This document shows, one piece after another, positions 1 to 18,000 of a stretch of 64,000 nt of DNA. The notes under the pieces were generated by a model. The model was given only the letters and a program-made list of their open reading frames with translations. It was not told where the DNA came from and ran no database searches. Source of the DNA: Mixophyes australis (Eukaryota; Chordata; Amphibia; Anura; Limnodynastidae); assembly GCA_036250195.1 (NCBI GenBank), contig JAVHZZ010000012.1, positions 92,562,115-92,626,114 on the forward strand, in the 5' to 3' direction. Each line of letters begins with the position of its first letter. Within the stretch, counting starts at the first letter, position 1. Position numbers and translations under genes: made by a program.

Positions 1-3000
1 CCCAGGTATCAGGCAGGTCACAGATATATAACATTAGTATGTATCAGGCAGGTCACAGATATATAACATTAGTATGTATCAGGCAGGTCACAGATATATA
101 ACATTAGTATGTATCAGGCAGGTCACAGATATATAACATTAGTATGACCCAGGTATAAGGCAGGTCACAGATATATAATATTAGTATGTATCAGGCAGGT
201 CACAGATATATAACATTAGTATATATCAGGCAGGTCACAGATATATAATATTAGTATATATCAGGCAGGTCACAGATATATAATATTAGTATGTATCAGG
301 CAGGTCACAGATATATAACATTAGTATGACCCAGGACACAGATATATAACAGTATGTATCAGGCAGGTCACAGATATATAACATTAGTATGTATCAGGCA
401 GGTCACAGATATATAACATTAGTATGTATCAGGCAGGTCACAGATATATAACATTAGTATGTATCAGGCAGGTCACAGATATATAACATTAGTATGTATC
501 AGGCAGGTCACAGATATATAACATTAGTATGTATCAGGCAGGTCACAGATATATAACATTAGTATGTATCAGGCAGGTCACAGATATATAACATTAGTAT
601 GTATCAGGCAGGTCACAGATATATAACATTAGTATGTATCAGCCAGGTCACAGATATATAACATTAGTATATATCAGGCAGGTCACAGATATATAACATT
701 AGTATGTATCAGGCAGGTCACAGATATATAACATTAGTATGTATCAGGCAGGTCACAGATATATAACATTAGTATATATCAGGCAGGTCACAGATATATA
801 ACATTAGTATGTATCAGGCAGGTCACAGATATATAACATTAGTATGACCCAGGTATCAGGCAGGTCACAGATATATAACATTAGTATGTATCAGGCAGGT
901 CACAGATATATAACATTAGTATGTATCAGGCAGGTCACAGATATATAACATTAGTATGACCCAGGTATCAGGCAGGTCACAGATATATAACATTAGTATG
1001 TATCAGGCAGGTCACAGATATATAACATTAGTATGACCCAGGTCACAAATATATAACATTAGTATGACCCAGGTATCAGGCAGATCACAGATATATAACA
1101 TTAGTATGTATCAGGCAGGTCACAGATATATAACATTAGTATGTATCAGGCAGGTCACAGATATATAACATTAGTATGTATCAGGCAGGTCACAGATATA
1201 TAACATTAGTATGTATCAGGCAGGTCACAGATATATAACATTAGTATGTATCAGGCAGGTCACAGATATATAACATTAGTATATATCAGGCAGGTCACAG
1301 ATATATAACATTAGTATGTATCAGCCAGGTCACAGATATATAACATTAGTATATATCAGGCAGGTCACAGATATATAACATTAGTATGTATCAGGCAGGT
1401 CACAGATATATAACATTAGTATATATCAGGCAGGTCACAGATATATAACATTAGTATGTATCAGGCAGGTCACAGATATATAACATTAGTATATATCAGG
1501 CAGGTCAGATATATAATATTAGTCACAGATATATAACATTAGTAGGTATCAGGCAGGTCACAGATATATAACATTAGTATGTATCAGGCAGGTCACAGAT
1601 ATATAACATTAGTATATATCAGGCAGGTCACAGATATATAACATTAGTATGTATCAGGCAGGTCACAGATATATAACATTAGTATATATCAGGCAGGTCA
1701 CAGATATATAATATTAGTATGTATCAGGCAGGTCACAGATATATAACATTAGTATGACCCAGGTCACAGATATATAACATTAGTATGACCCAGGTATCAG
1801 GCAGGTCACAGATATATAACATTAGTATGTATCAGGCAGGTCACAGATATATAATATTAGTCACAGATATATAACATTAGTAGGTATCAGGCAGGTCACA
1901 GATATATAATATTAGTCACAGATATATAACATTAGTATGACCCAGGTCACAGATATATAACATTAGTATGTATCAGGCAGGTCACAGATATATAACATTA
2001 GTATGTATCAGGCAGGTCGCAGATATATAACATTAGTATGTATCAGGCAGGTCACAGATATATAACATTAGTATGTATCAGGCAGGTCACAGATATATAA
2101 CATTAGTATGTATCAGGCGAGTCACAGATATATAACATTAGTATGACCCAGGTATCAGGCAGGTCACAGATATATAACATTAGTATGTATCAGGCAGGTC
2201 ACAGATATATAACATTAGTATGACCCAGGTCACAGATATATAACATTAGTATGACCCAGGTATCAGGCAGGTCACAGATATATAACATTAGTATGTATCA
2301 GGCAGGTCACAGATATATAACATTAGTATGTATCAGGCAGGTCACAGATATATAACATTAGTATGTATCAGGCAGGTCACAGATATATAACATTAGTATG
2401 TATCAGGCAGGTCACAGATATATAACATTAGTATGTATCAGGCAGGTCACAGATATATAACATTAGTATATATCAGGCAGGTCACAGATATATAACATTA
2501 GTATGTATCAGGCAGGTCACAGATATATAACATTAGTATATATCAGGCAGGTCACAGATATATAACATTAGTATGTATCAGGCAGGTCACAGATATATAA
2601 CATTAGTATATATCAGGCAGGTCAGATATATAATATTAGTCACAGATATATAACATTAGTAGGTATCAGGCAGGTCACAGATATATAACATTAGTATGTA
2701 TCAGGCAGGTCACAGATATATAACATTAGTATATATCAGGCAGGTCACAGATATATAACATTAGTATGTATCAGGCAGGTCACAGATATATAACATTAGT
2801 ATATATCAGGCAGGTCAGATATATAATATTAGTCACAGATATATAACATTAGTAGGTATCAGGCAGGTCACAGATATATAACATTAGTATGTATCAGGCA
2901 GGTCACAGATATATAACATTAGTATATATCAGGCAGGTCACAGATATATAACATTAGTATGTATCAGGCAGGTCACAGATATATAACATTAGTATATATC

Positions 3001-6000
3001 AGGCAGGTCACAGATATATAATATTAGTATGTATCAGGCAGGTCACAGATATATAACATTAGTATGACCCAGGTCACAGATATATAACATTAGTATGACC
3101 CAGGTCACAGATATATAACATTAGTATGACCCAGGTATCAGGCAGGTCACAGATATATAACATTAGTATGTATCAGGCAGGTCACAGATATATAACATTA
3201 GTATGTATCAGGCAGGTCACAGATATATAACATTAGTATGTATCAGGCAGGTCACAGATATATAACATTAGTATGTATCAGGCAGGTCACAGATATATAA
3301 CATTAGTATGTATCAGGCAGGTCACAGATATATAACATTAGTATGACCCAGGTTTAAGGCAGGTCACAGATATATAATATTAGTATGTATCAGGCAGGTC
3401 ACAGATATATAACATTAGTATGACCCAGGTCACAGATATATAACATTAGTATGACCCAGGTATCAGGCAGGTCACAGATATATAACATTAGTATGTATCA
3501 GGCAGGTCACAGATATATAACATTAGTATGTATCAGGCAGGTCACAGATATATAACATTAGTATGTATCAGGCAGGTCACAGATATATAACATTAGTATG
3601 TATCAGGCAGGTCACAGATATATAACATTAGTATGACCCAGGTATAAGGCAGGTCACAGATATATAATATTAGTATGTATCAGGCAGGTCACAGATATAT
3701 AACATTAGTATATATCAGGCAGGTCACAGATATATAATATTAGTATATATCAGGCAGGTCACAGATATATAATATTAGTATGTATCAGGCAGGTCACAGA
3801 TATATAACATTAGTATGACCCAGGACACAGATATATAACAGTATGTATCAGGCAGGTCACAGATATATAACATTAGTATGTACTGGCAGGTCACAGATAT
3901 ATAACATTAGTATGTATCAGGCAGGTCACAGATATATAACATTAGTATGTATCAGGCAGGTCACAGATATATAACATTAGTATGTATCAGGCAGGTCACA
4001 GATATATAACATTAGTATGTATCAGGCAGGTCACAGATATATAACATTAGTATGTATCAGGCAGGTCACAGATATATAACATTAGTATGTATCAGGCAGG
4101 TCACAGATATATAACATTAGTATATATCAGGCAGGTCACAGATATATAACATTAGTATGTATCAGGCAGGTCACAGATATATAACATTAGTATGTATCAG
4201 GCAGGTCACAGATATATAACATTAGTATATATCAGGCAGGTCACAGATATATAACATTAGTATGTATCAGGCAGGTCACAGATATAGAACATTAGTATGA
4301 CCCAGGTATCAGGCAGGTCACAGATATATAACATTAGTATGTATCAGGCAGGTCACAGATATATAACATTAGTATATATCAGGCAGGTCACAGATATATA
4401 ACATTAGTATATATCAGGCAGGTCACAGATATATAACATTAGTATGTATCAGGCAGGTCACAGATATATAACATTAGTATGTATCAGGCAGGTCACAGAT
4501 ATATAACATTAGTATGACCCAGGTATCAGGCAGGTCACAGATATATAATATTAGTATGTATCAGGCAGGTCACAGATATATAACATTAGTATATATCAGG
4601 CAGGTCACAGATATATAACATTAGTATATATCAGGCAGGTCACAGATATATAACATTAGTATGTATCAGGCAGGTCACAGATATATAACATTAGTATATA
4701 TCAGGCAGGTCAGATATATAATATTAGTCACAGATATATAACATTAGTAGGTATCAGGCAGGTCACAGATATATAATTTTAGTCACAGATATATAACATT
4801 AGTAGGTATCAGGCAGGTCACAGATATATAACATTAGTATGACCCAGGTCACAGATATATAACATTAGTATGTATCAGGCAGGTCACAGATATATAACAT
4901 TAGTATGTATCAGGCAGGTCACAGATATATAACATTAGTATGTATCAGGCAGGTCACAGATATATAACATTAGTATGTATCAGGCAGGTCACAGATATAT
5001 AACATTAGTATGTATCAGGCAGGTCACAGATATATAACATTAGTATGACCCAGGTATCAGGCAGGTCACAGATATATAACATTAGTATGTATCAGGCAGG
5101 TCACAGATATATAACATTAGTATGACCCAGGTCACAGATATATAACATTAGTATGACCCAGGTATCAGGCAGATCACAGATATATAACATTAGTATGTAT
5201 CAGGCAGGTCACAGATATATAACATTAGTATGTATCAGGCAGGTCACAGATATATAACATTAGTATGTATCAGGCAGGTCACAGATATATAACATTAGTA
5301 TGTATCAGGCAGGTCACAGATATATAACATTAGTATGTATCAGGCAGGTCACAGATATATAACATTAGTATATATCAGGCAGGTCACAGATATATAACAT
5401 TAGTATGTATCAGCCAGGTCACAGATATATAACATTAGTATATATCAGGCAGGTCACAGATATATAACATTAGTATGTATCAGGCAGGTCACAGATATAT
5501 AACATTAGTATATATCAGGCAGGTCACAGATATATAACATTAGTATGTATCAGGCAGGTCACAGATATATAACATTAGTATATATCAGGCAGGTCAGATA
5601 TATAATATTAGTCACAGATATATAACATTAGTAGGTATCAGGCAGGTCACAGATATATAACATTAGTATGTATCAGGCAGGTCACAGATATATAACATTA
5701 GTATATATCAGGCAGGTCACAGATATATAACATTAGTATGTATCAGGCAGGTCACAGATATATAACATTAGTATATATCAGGCAGGTCACAGATATATAA
5801 TATTAGTATGTATCAGGCAGGTCACAGATATATAACATTAGTATGACCCAGGTCACAGATATATATCATTAGTATGACCCAGGTATCAGGCAGGTCACAG
5901 ATATATAACATTAGTATGTATCAGGCAGGTCACAGATATATAATATTAGTCACAGATATATAACATTAGTAGGTATCAGGCAGGTCACAGATATATAATA

Positions 6001-9000
6001 TTAGTCACAGATATATAACATTAGTATGACCCAGGTCACAGATATATAACATTAGTATGTATCAGGCAGGTCACAGATATATAACATTAGTATGTATCAG
6101 GCAGGTCCCAGATATATAACATTAGTATGTATCAGGCAGGTCACAGATATATAACATTAGTATGTATCAGGCAGGTCACAGATATATAACATTAGTATGT
6201 ATCAGGCAGGTCACAGATATATAACATTAGTATGACCCAGGTATCAGGCAGGTCACAGATATATAACATTAGTATGTATCAGGCAGGTCACAGATATATA
6301 ACATTAGTATGTATCAGGCAGGTCACAGATATATAACATTAGTATGACCCAGGTCACAGATATATAACATTAGTATGACCCAGGTATCAGGCAGGTCACA
6401 GATATATAACATTAGTATGTATCAGGCAGGTCACAGATATATAACATTAGTATGTATCAGGCAGGTCACAGATATATAACATTAGTATGTATCAGGCAGG
6501 TCACAGATATATAACATTAGTATATATCAGGCAGGTCAGATATATAATATTAGTCACAGATGTATAACATTAGTATGACCCAGGTCACAGATATATAACA
6601 GTATGTATCAGGCAGGTCACAGATATATAACATTAGTATGTATCAGGCAGGTCACAGATATATAACATTAGTATGTATCAGGCAGGTCACAGATATATAA
6701 CATTAGTATGTATCAGGCAGGTCACAGATATATAACATTAGTATGTATCAGGCAGGTCACAGATATATAACATTAGTATATATCAGGCAGGTCACAGATA
6801 TATAATATTAGTATGTATCAGGCAGGTCACAGATATATAACATTAGTATGACCCAGGTCACAGATATATAACATTAGTATGACCCAGGTATCAGGCAGGT
6901 CACAGATATATAACATTAGTATGTATCAGGCAGGTCACAGATATATAACATTAGTATGTATCAGGCAGGTCACAGATATATAACATTAGTATGTATCAGG
7001 CAGGTCACAGATATATAACATTAGTATGTATCAGGCAGGTCACAGATATATAACATTAGTATGTATCAGGCAGGTCACAGATATATAACATTAGTATGTA
7101 TCAGGCAGGTCACAGATATATAACATTAGTATGTATCAGGCAGGTCACAGATATATAACATTAGTATATATCAGGCAGGTCACAGATATATAACATTAGT
7201 ATGTATCAGGCAGGTCACAGATATATAACATTAGTATGTATCAGGCAGGTCACAGATATATAACATTAGTATATATCAGGCAGGTCACAGATATATAACA
7301 TTAGTATGTATCAGGCAGGTCACAGATATATAACATTAGTATATATCAGGCAGGTCACAGATATATAATATTAGTCACAGATATATAACATTAGTATATA
7401 TCAGGCAGGTCACAGATATATAACATTAGTATGTATCAGGCAGGTCACAGATATATAACATTAGTATATATCAGGCAGGTCACAGATATATAATATTAGT
7501 CACAGATATATAACATTAGTAGGTATCAGGCAGGTCACAGATATATAACATTAGTAGGTATCAGGCAGGTCACAGATATATAACATTAGTATATATCAGG
7601 CAGGTCACAGATATATAACATTAGTATGTATCAGGCAGGTCACAGATATATAACATTAGTATATATCAGGCAGGTCACAGATATATAACATTAGTAGGTA
7701 TCAGGCAGGTCACAGATATATAACATTAGTATGTATCAGGCAGGTCACAGATATATAACATTAGTATATATCAGGCAGGTCACAGATATATAACATTAGT
7801 ATGTATCAGGCAGGTCACAGATATATAACATTAGTATGATCCAGGTTACAGATATATAACATTAGTATGACCCAGGTATCAGGCAGGTCACAGATATATA
7901 ACATTAGTATGTATCAGGCAGGTCACAGATATATAACATTAGTATGTATCAGGCAGGTCACAGATATATAACATTAGTATGTATCAGGCAGGTCACAGAT
8001 ATATAACATTAGTATATATCAGGCAGGTCACAGATATATAACATTAGTATGTATCAGGCAGGTCACAGATATATAACATTAGTATATATCAGGCAGGTCA
8101 CAGATATATAACATTAGTATGTATCAGGCAGGTCACAGATATATAACATTAGTATGACCCAGGTATCAGGCACGTCACAGATATATAATATTAGTATGTA
8201 TCAGGCAGGTCACAGATATATAACATTAGTATATATCAGGCAGGTCACAGATATATAATATTAGTATATATCAGGCAGGTCACAGATATATAATATTAGT
8301 ATGTATCAGGCAGGTCACAGATGTATAACATTAGTATGACCCAGGTCACAGATATATAACAGTATGTATCAGGCAGGTCACAGATATATAACATTAGTAT
8401 GTATCAGGCAGGTCACAGATATATAACATTAGTATATATCAGGCAGGTCACAGATATATAACATTAGTATGTATCAGGCAGGTCACAGATATATAACATT
8501 AGTATATATCAGGCAGGTCAGATATATAATATTAGTCACAGATATATAACATTAGTAGGTATCAGGCAGGTCACAGATATAGAATATTAGTCACAGATAT
8601 ATAACATTAGTAGGTATCAGGCAGGTCACAGATATATAACATTAGTATGACCCAGATCACAGATATATAACATTAGTATGTATCAGGCAGGTCACAGATA
8701 TATAACATTAGTATGTATCAGGCAGGTCACAGATATATAACATTAGTATGTATCAGGCAGGTCACAGATATATAACATTAGTATGTATCAGGCAGGTCAC
8801 AGATATATAACATTAGTATGACCCAGGTATCAGGCAGGTCACATTTATATAACATTAGTATGTATCAGGCAGGTCACAGATATATAACATTAGTATGACC
8901 CAGGTCACAGATATATAACATTAGTATGACCCAGGTATCAGGCAGATCACAGATATATAACATTAGTATGTATCAGGCAGGTCACAGATATATAACATTA

Positions 9001-12000
9001 GTATGTATCAGGCAGGTCACAGATATATAACATTAGTATGTATCAGGCAGGTCACAGATATATAACATTAGTATGTATCAGGCAGGTCACAGATATATAA
9101 CATTAGTATGTATCAGGCAGGTCACAGATATATAACATTAGTATATATCAGGCAGGTCACAGATATATAACATTAGTATGTATCAGGCAGGTCACAGATA
9201 TATAACATTAGTATATATCAGGCAGGTCACAGATATATAACATTAGTATGTATCAGGCAGGTCACAAATATATAACATTAGTATATATCAGGCAGGTCAC
9301 AGATATATAACATTAGTATGTATCAGGCAGGTCACAGATATATAACATTAGTATATATCAGGCAGGTCAGATATATAATATTAGTCACAGATATATAACA
9401 TTAGTAGGTATCAGGCAGGTCACAGATATATAACATTAGTATGTATCAGGCAGGTCACAGATATATAATATTAGTATGTATCAGGCAGGTCACAGATATA
9501 TAACATTAGTATGACCCAGGTCACAGATATATAACATTAGTATGACCCAGGTATCAGGCAGGTCACAGATATATAACATTAGTATGTATCAGGCAGGTCA
9601 CAGATATATAATATTAGTCACAGATATATAACATTAGTAGGTATCAGGCAGGTCACAGATATATAATATTAGTCACAGATATATAACATTAGTATGACCC
9701 AGGTCACAGATATATAACATTAGTATGTATCAGGCAGGTCACAGATATATAACATTAGTATGTATCAGGCAGGTCACAGATATATAACATTAGTATGTAT
9801 CAGGCAGGTCACAGATATATAACATTAGTATGTATCAGGCAGGTCACAGATATATAACATTAGTATGTATCAGGCAGGTCACAGATATATAACATTAGTA
9901 TGACCCAGGTCACAGATATATAACATTAGTATGACCCAGGTCACAGATATATAACATTAGTATGACCCAGGTCACAGATATATAACATTAGTATGACCCA
10001 GGTATCAGGCAGGTCACAGATATATAACATTAGTATGTATCAGGCAGGTCACAGATATATAACATTAGTATGTATCAGGCAGGTCACAGATATATAACAT
10101 TAGTATGTATCAGGCAGGTCACAGATATATAACATTAGTATGTATCAGGCAGGTCACAGATATATAACATTAGTATGTATCAGGCAGGTCACAGATATAT
10201 AACATTAGTATGTATCAGGCAGGTCACAGATATATAACATTAGTATATATCAGGCAGGTCACAGATATATAACATTAGTATGTATCAGGCAGGTCACAGA
10301 TATATAACATTAGTATATATCAGGCAGGTCACAGATATATAACATTAGTATGTATCAGGCAGGTCACAGATATATAACATTAGTATATATCAGGCAGGTC
10401 ACAGATATATAACATTAGTATGTATCAGGCAGGTCACAGATATATAACATTAGTATATATCAGGCAGGTCAGATATATAATATTAGTCACAGATATATAA
10501 CATTAGTAGGTATCAGGCAGGTCACAGATATATAACATTAGTATGTATCAGGCAGGTCACAGATATATAACATTAGTATATATCAGGCAGGTCACAGATA
10601 TATAACATTAGTATGTATCAGGCAGGTCACAGATATATAACATTAGTATATATCAGGCAGGTCACAGATATATAATATTAGTATGTATCAGGCAGGTCAC
10701 AGATATATAACATTAGTATGACCCAGGTCACAGATATATAACATTAGTATGACCCAGGTATCAGGCAGGTCACAGATATATAACATTAGTATGTATCAGG
10801 CAGGTCACAGATATATAACATTAGTATGTATCAGGCAGGTCACAGATATATAACATTAGTATGTATCAGGCAGGTCACAGATATATAACATTAGTATGTA
10901 TCAGGCAGGTCACAGATATATGACATTAGTATGTATCAGGCAGGTCACAGATATATAACATTAGTATGTATCAGGCAGGTCACAGATATATAACATTAGT
11001 ATGACCCAGGTATAAGGCAGGTCACAGATATATAATATTAGTATGTATCAGGCAGGTCACAGATATATAACATTAGTATGACCCAGGTCACAGATATATA
11101 ACATTAGTATGACCCAGGTATCAGGCAGGTCACAGATATATAACATTAGTATGTATCAGGCAGGTCACAGATATATAACATTAGTATGTATCAGGCAGGT
11201 CACAGATATATAACATTAGTATGTATCAGGCAGGTCACAGATATATAACATTAGTATGTATCAGACAGGTCACAGATATATAACATTAGTATGACCCAGG
11301 TATAAGGCAGGTCACAGATATATAATATTAGTATGTATCAGGCAGGTCACAGATATATAACATTAGTATATATCAGGCAGGTCACAGATATATAATATTA
11401 GTATATATCAGGCAGGTCACAGATATATAATATTAGTATGTATCAGGCAGGTCACAGATATATAACATTAGTATGACCCAGGTCACAGATATATAACAGT
11501 ATGTATCAGGCAGGTCACAGATATATAACATTAGTATGTATCAGGCAGGTCACAGATATATAACATTAGTATGTATCAGGCAGGTCACAGATATATAACA
11601 TTAGTATGTATCAGGCAGGTCACAGATATATAACATTAGTATATATCAGGCAGGTCACAGATATATAACATTAGTATGTATCAGGCAGGTCACAGATATA
11701 TAACATTAGTATGACCCAGGTATCAGGCAGGTCACAGATATATAATATTAGTATGTATCAGGCAGGTCACAGATATATAACATTAGTATATATCAGGCAG
11801 GTCACAAATATATAATATTAGTATATATCAGGCAGGTCACAGATATATAATATTAGTATGTATCAGGCAGGTCACAGATGTATAACATTAGTATGACCAA
11901 GGTCACAGATATATAACAGTATGTATCAGGCAGGTCACAGATATATAACATTAGTATGTATCAGGCAGGTCACAGATATATAACATTAGTATGTATCAGA

Positions 12001-15000
12001 CAGGTCACAGATATATAACATTAGTATGTATCAGGCAGGTCACAGATATATAACATTAGTATGTATCAGGCAGGTCACAGATATATAACATTAGTATGTA
12101 TCAGGCAGGTCACAGATATATAACATTAGTATGTATCAGGCAGGTCACAGATGTATAACATTAGTATGACCCAGGTCACAGATATATAACAGTATGTATC
12201 AGGCAGGTCACAGATATATAACATTAGTATGTATCAGGCAGGTCACAGATATATAACATTAGTATGTATCAGGCAGGTCACAGATATATAACATTAGTAT
12301 GTATCAGGCAGGTCACAGATATATAACATTAGTATGTATCAGGCAGGTCACAGATATATAACATTAGTATGTATCAGGCAGGTCACAGATATATAACATT
12401 AGTATGTATCAGGCAGGTCACAGATATATAACATTAGTATGTATCAGGCAGGTCACAGATATATAACATTAGTATGTATCAGGCAGGTCACAGATATATA
12501 ACATTAGTATGACCCAGGTATCAGGCAGGTCACAGATATATAACATTAGTATGTATCAGGCAGGTCACAGATATATAACATTAGTATGACCCAGGTATCA
12601 GGCAGGTCACAGATATATAACATTAGTATGTATCAGGCAGGTTACAGGTATATAACATTAGTCACAGATATATAACATTAGTATGACCCAGGTATCAGGC
12701 AGGTCACAGATATATAACATTAGTATGTATCAGGCAGGTCACAGATATATAACATTAGTATGACCCAGGTATCAGGCAGGTCACAGATATATAACATTAG
12801 TATGTATCAGGCAGGTCACAGATATATAACATTAGTATGTATCAGGCAGGTTACAGGTATATAACATTAGTCACAGATATATAACATTAGTATGACCCAG
12901 GTATCAGGCAGGTCACAGATATATAACATTAATATGTATCAGGCAGGTCACAGATATATAACATTAGTATGACCCAGGTATCAGGCAGGTCACAGATATA
13001 TAACATTAGTATGTATCAGGCAGGTCACAGATATATAACATTAGTATGACCCAGGTATCAGGCAGGTCACAGATATATAACATTAGTATATATCAGGCAG
13101 GTCACAGATATATAACATTAGTATGTATCAGGCAGGTCACAGATATATAACATTAGTATGTATCAGGCAGGTCACAGATATATAACATTAGTATATATCA
13201 GGCAGGTCACAGATATATAACATTAGTATGTATCAGGCAGGTCACAGATATATAACATTAGTATATATCAGGCAGGTCACAGATATATAATATTAGTCAC
13301 AGATATATAACATTAGTAGGTATCAGGCAGGTCACAGATATATAACATTAGTAGGTATCAGGCAGGTCACAGATATATAACATTAGTATATATCAGGCAG
13401 GTCACAGATATATAACATTAGTATGTATCAGGCAGGTCACAGATATATAACATTAGTATATATCAGGCAGGTCACAGATATATAACATTAGTAGGTATCA
13501 GGCAGGTCACAGATATATAACATTAGTATGTATAAGGCAGGTCACAGATATATAACATTAGTATATATCAGGCAGGTCACAGATATATAACATTAGTATG
13601 TATCAGGCAGGTCACAGATATATAACATTAGTATGATCCAGGTTACAGATATATAACATTAGTATGACCCAGGTATCAGGCAGGTCACAGATATATAACA
13701 TTAGTATGTATCAGGCAGGTCACAGATATATAACATTAGTATGTATCAGGCAGGTCACAGATATATAACATTAGTATGTATCAGGCAGGTCACAGATATA
13801 TAACATTAGTATGTATCAGGCAGGTCACAGATATATAACATTAGTATGTATCAGGCAGGTCACAGATATATAACATTAGTATATATCAGGCAGGTCACAG
13901 ATATATAACATTAGTATGTATCAGGCAGGTCACAGATATATAACATTAGTATGTATCAGGCAGGTCACAGATATATAACATTAGTATATATCAGGCAGGT
14001 CACAGATATATAACATTAGTATGTATCAGGCAGGTCACAGATATATAACATTAGTATATATCAGGCAGGTCACAGATATATAACATTAGTATGTATCAGG
14101 CAGGTCACAGATATATAACATTAGTATATATCAGGCAGGTCACAGATATATAACATTAGTATGTATCAGGCAGGTCACAGATATATAACATTAGTATATA
14201 TCAGGCAGGTCACAGATATATAACATTAGTATGTATCAGGCAGGTCACAGATATATAACATTAGTATATATCAGGCAGGTCACAGATATATAACATTAGT
14301 ATGTATCAGGCAGGTCACAGATATATAACATTAGTATATATCAGGCAGGTCACAGATATATAATATTAGTATGTATCAGGCAGGTCACAGATATATAACA
14401 TTAGTATGACCCAGGTCACAGATATATAACATTAGTATGACCCAGGTATCAGGCAGGTCACAGATATATAACATTAGTATGTATCAGGCAGGTCACAGAT
14501 ATATAATATTAGTATGTATCAGGCAGGTCACAGATATATAACATTAGTATGTATCAGGCAGGTCACAGATATATAACATTATTATGTATCAGGCAGGTCA
14601 CAGATATATAACATTAGTATGTATCAGGCAGGTCACAGATATATAACATTAGTATATATCAGGCAGGTCACAGATATATAACATTAGTATGTATCAGGCA
14701 GGTCACAGATATATAACATTAGTATATATCAGGCAGGTCACAGATATATAACATTAGTATATATCAGGCAGGTCACAGATATATAACATTAGTATATATC
14801 AGGCAGGTCACAGATATATAACATTAGTATGTATCAGGCAGGTCACAGATATATAACATTAGTATGTATCAGGCAGGCCACAGATATATAACATTAGTAT
14901 ATATCAGGCAGGTCACAGATATATAACATTAGTATGTATCAGGCAGGTCACAGATATATAACATTAGTATATATCAGGCAGGTCACAGATATATAATATT

Positions 15001-18000
15001 AGTCACAGATATATAACATTAGTAGGTATCAGGCAGGTCACAGATATATAACATTAGTATGTATCAGGCAGGTCACAGATATATAATATTAGTATATATC
15101 AGGCAGGTCACAGATATATAACATTAGTATGTATCAGGCAGGTCACAGATATATAACATTAGTATATATCAGGCAGGTCACAGATATATAATATTAGTCA
15201 CAGATATATAATATTAGTCACAGATATATAACATTAGTAGGTATCAGGCAGGTCACAGATATATAACATTAGTATATATCAGGCAGGTCACAGATATATA
15301 ACATTAGTAGGTATCAGGCAGGTCAAAGATATATAACATTAGTAGGTATCAGGCAGGTTACAGATATATAACATTAGTATGTATCAGGCAGGTTACAGGT
15401 ATATAACATTAGTCACAGATATATAACATTAGTATGACACAGGTATCAGGCAGGTCACAGATATATAACATTAGTATGTATCAGGCAGGTCACAGATATA
15501 TAACATTAGTATGTATCAGGCAGGTCACAGATATATAACATTAGTATGTATCAGGCAGGTCACAGATATATAATATTAGTATGTATCAGGCAGGTCACAG
15601 ATATATAACATTAGTAGGTATCAGGCAGGTTACAGATATAGAACATTAGTATGTATCAGGCAGGTCACAGGTATATAACATTAGTATGACCCAGGTATCA
15701 GGCAGGTCACAGATATATAACATTAGTATGTATCAGGCAGGTCACAGATATATAACATTAGTAGGTATCAGGCAGGTTACAGATATAGAACATTAGTATG
15801 TATCAGGCAGGTCACAGATATATAACATTAGTATGACCCAGGTATCAGGCAGGTCACAGATATATAACATTAGTATGTATCAGGCAGGTCACAGATATAT
15901 AACATTAGTAGGTATCAGGCAGGTTACAGATATATAACATTAGTATGTATCAGGCAGGTTACAGGTATATAACATTAGTCACAGATATATAACATTAGTA
16001 TGACCCAGGTATCAGGCAGGTCACAGATATATAACATTAGTATGTATCAGGCAGGTCACAGATATATAACATTAGTAGGTATCAGGCAGGTTACAGATAT
16101 AGAACATTAGTATGTATCAGGCAGGTCACAGATATATAACATTAGTATGACCCAGGTATCAGGCAGGTCACAGATATATAACATTAGTATGTATCAGGCA
16201 GGTCACAGATATATAACATTAGTAGGTATCAGGCAGGTTACAGATATATAACATTAGTATGTATCAGGCAGGTTACAGGTATATAACATTAGTCACAGAT
16301 ATATAACATTAGTATGACCCAGGTATCAGGCAGGTCACAGATATATAACATTAGTATGTATCAGGCAGGTCACAGATATATAACATTAGTATGACCCAGG
16401 TATCAGGCAGGTCACAGATATATAACATTAGTATGTATCAGGCAGGTCACAGATATATAACATTAGTATGACCCAGGTATCAGGCAGGTCACAGATATAT
16501 AACATTAGTATGTATCAGGCAGGTCACAGATATATAACATTAGTATGACCCAGGTATCAGGCAGGTCACAGATATATAACATTAGTATGTATCAGGCAGG
16601 TCACAGATATATAACATAAGTATGACCCAGGTATCAGGCAGGTCACAGATATAGAACATTAGTATGACCCAGGTCACAGATATATAACATTAGTATGACC
16701 CAGGTATCAGGCAGGTCACAGATATATAACATTAGTATGTATCAGGCAGGTCACAGATATATAACATTAGTATGACCCAGGTATCAGGCAGGTCACAGAT
16801 ATATAACATTAGTATGTATCAGGCAGGTCACAGATATATAACATTAGTAGGTATCAGGCAGGTTACAGATATATAACATTAGTATGACCCAGGTATCAGG
16901 CAGGTCACAGATATATAACATTAGTATGTATCAGGCAGGTCACAGATATATAACATTAGTATGACCCAGGTATCAGGCAGGTCACAGATATATAACATTA
17001 GTATGTATCAGGCAGGTCACAGATATATAACATTAGTAGGTATCAGGCAGGTTACAGATATATAACATTAGTATGTATCAGGCAGGTTACAGGTATATAA
17101 CATTAGTCACAGATATATAACATTAGTATGACCCAGGTATCAGGCAGGTCACAGATATATAACATTAGTATGTATCAGGCAGGTCACAGATATATAACAT
17201 TAGTATGACCCAGGTATCAGGCAGGTCACAGATATATAACATTAGTATGTATCAGGCAGGTCACAGATATATAACATTAGTATGACCCAGGTATCAGGCA
17301 GGTCACAGATATATAACATTAGTATGTATCAGGCAGGTCACAGATATATAACATTAGTATGACCCAGGTATCAGGCAGGTCACAGATATATAACATTAGT
17401 ATGTATCAGGCAGGTCACAGATATAGAACATAAGTATGACCCAGGTATCAGGCAGGTCACAGATATAGAACATTAGTATGACCCAGGTCACAGATATATA
17501 ACATTAGTATGACCCAGGTATCAGGCAGGTCACAGATATATAACATTAGTATGTATCAGGCAGGTCACAGATATATAACATTAGTATATATCAGGCAGGT
17601 CACAGATATAGAACATTAGTATGTATCAGGCAGGTCACAGATATATAACATTAGTATGTATCAGGCAGGTCACAGATATATAACATTAGTATGTATCAGG
17701 CAGGTCACAGATATATAACATTAGTATGTATCAGGCAGGTCACAGATATATAACATTAGTATATATCAGGCAGGTCACAGATATATAACATTAGTATGTA
17801 TCAGGCAGGTCACAGATATATAACATTAGTATATATCAGGCAGGTCACAGATATATAACATTAGTATGTATCAGGCAGGTCACAGATATATAACATTAGT
17901 ATGTATCAGGCAGGTCACAGATATATAACATTAGTATGACCCAGGTCACAGATATATAACATTAGTATGTATCAGGCAGGTCACAGATATATAACATTAG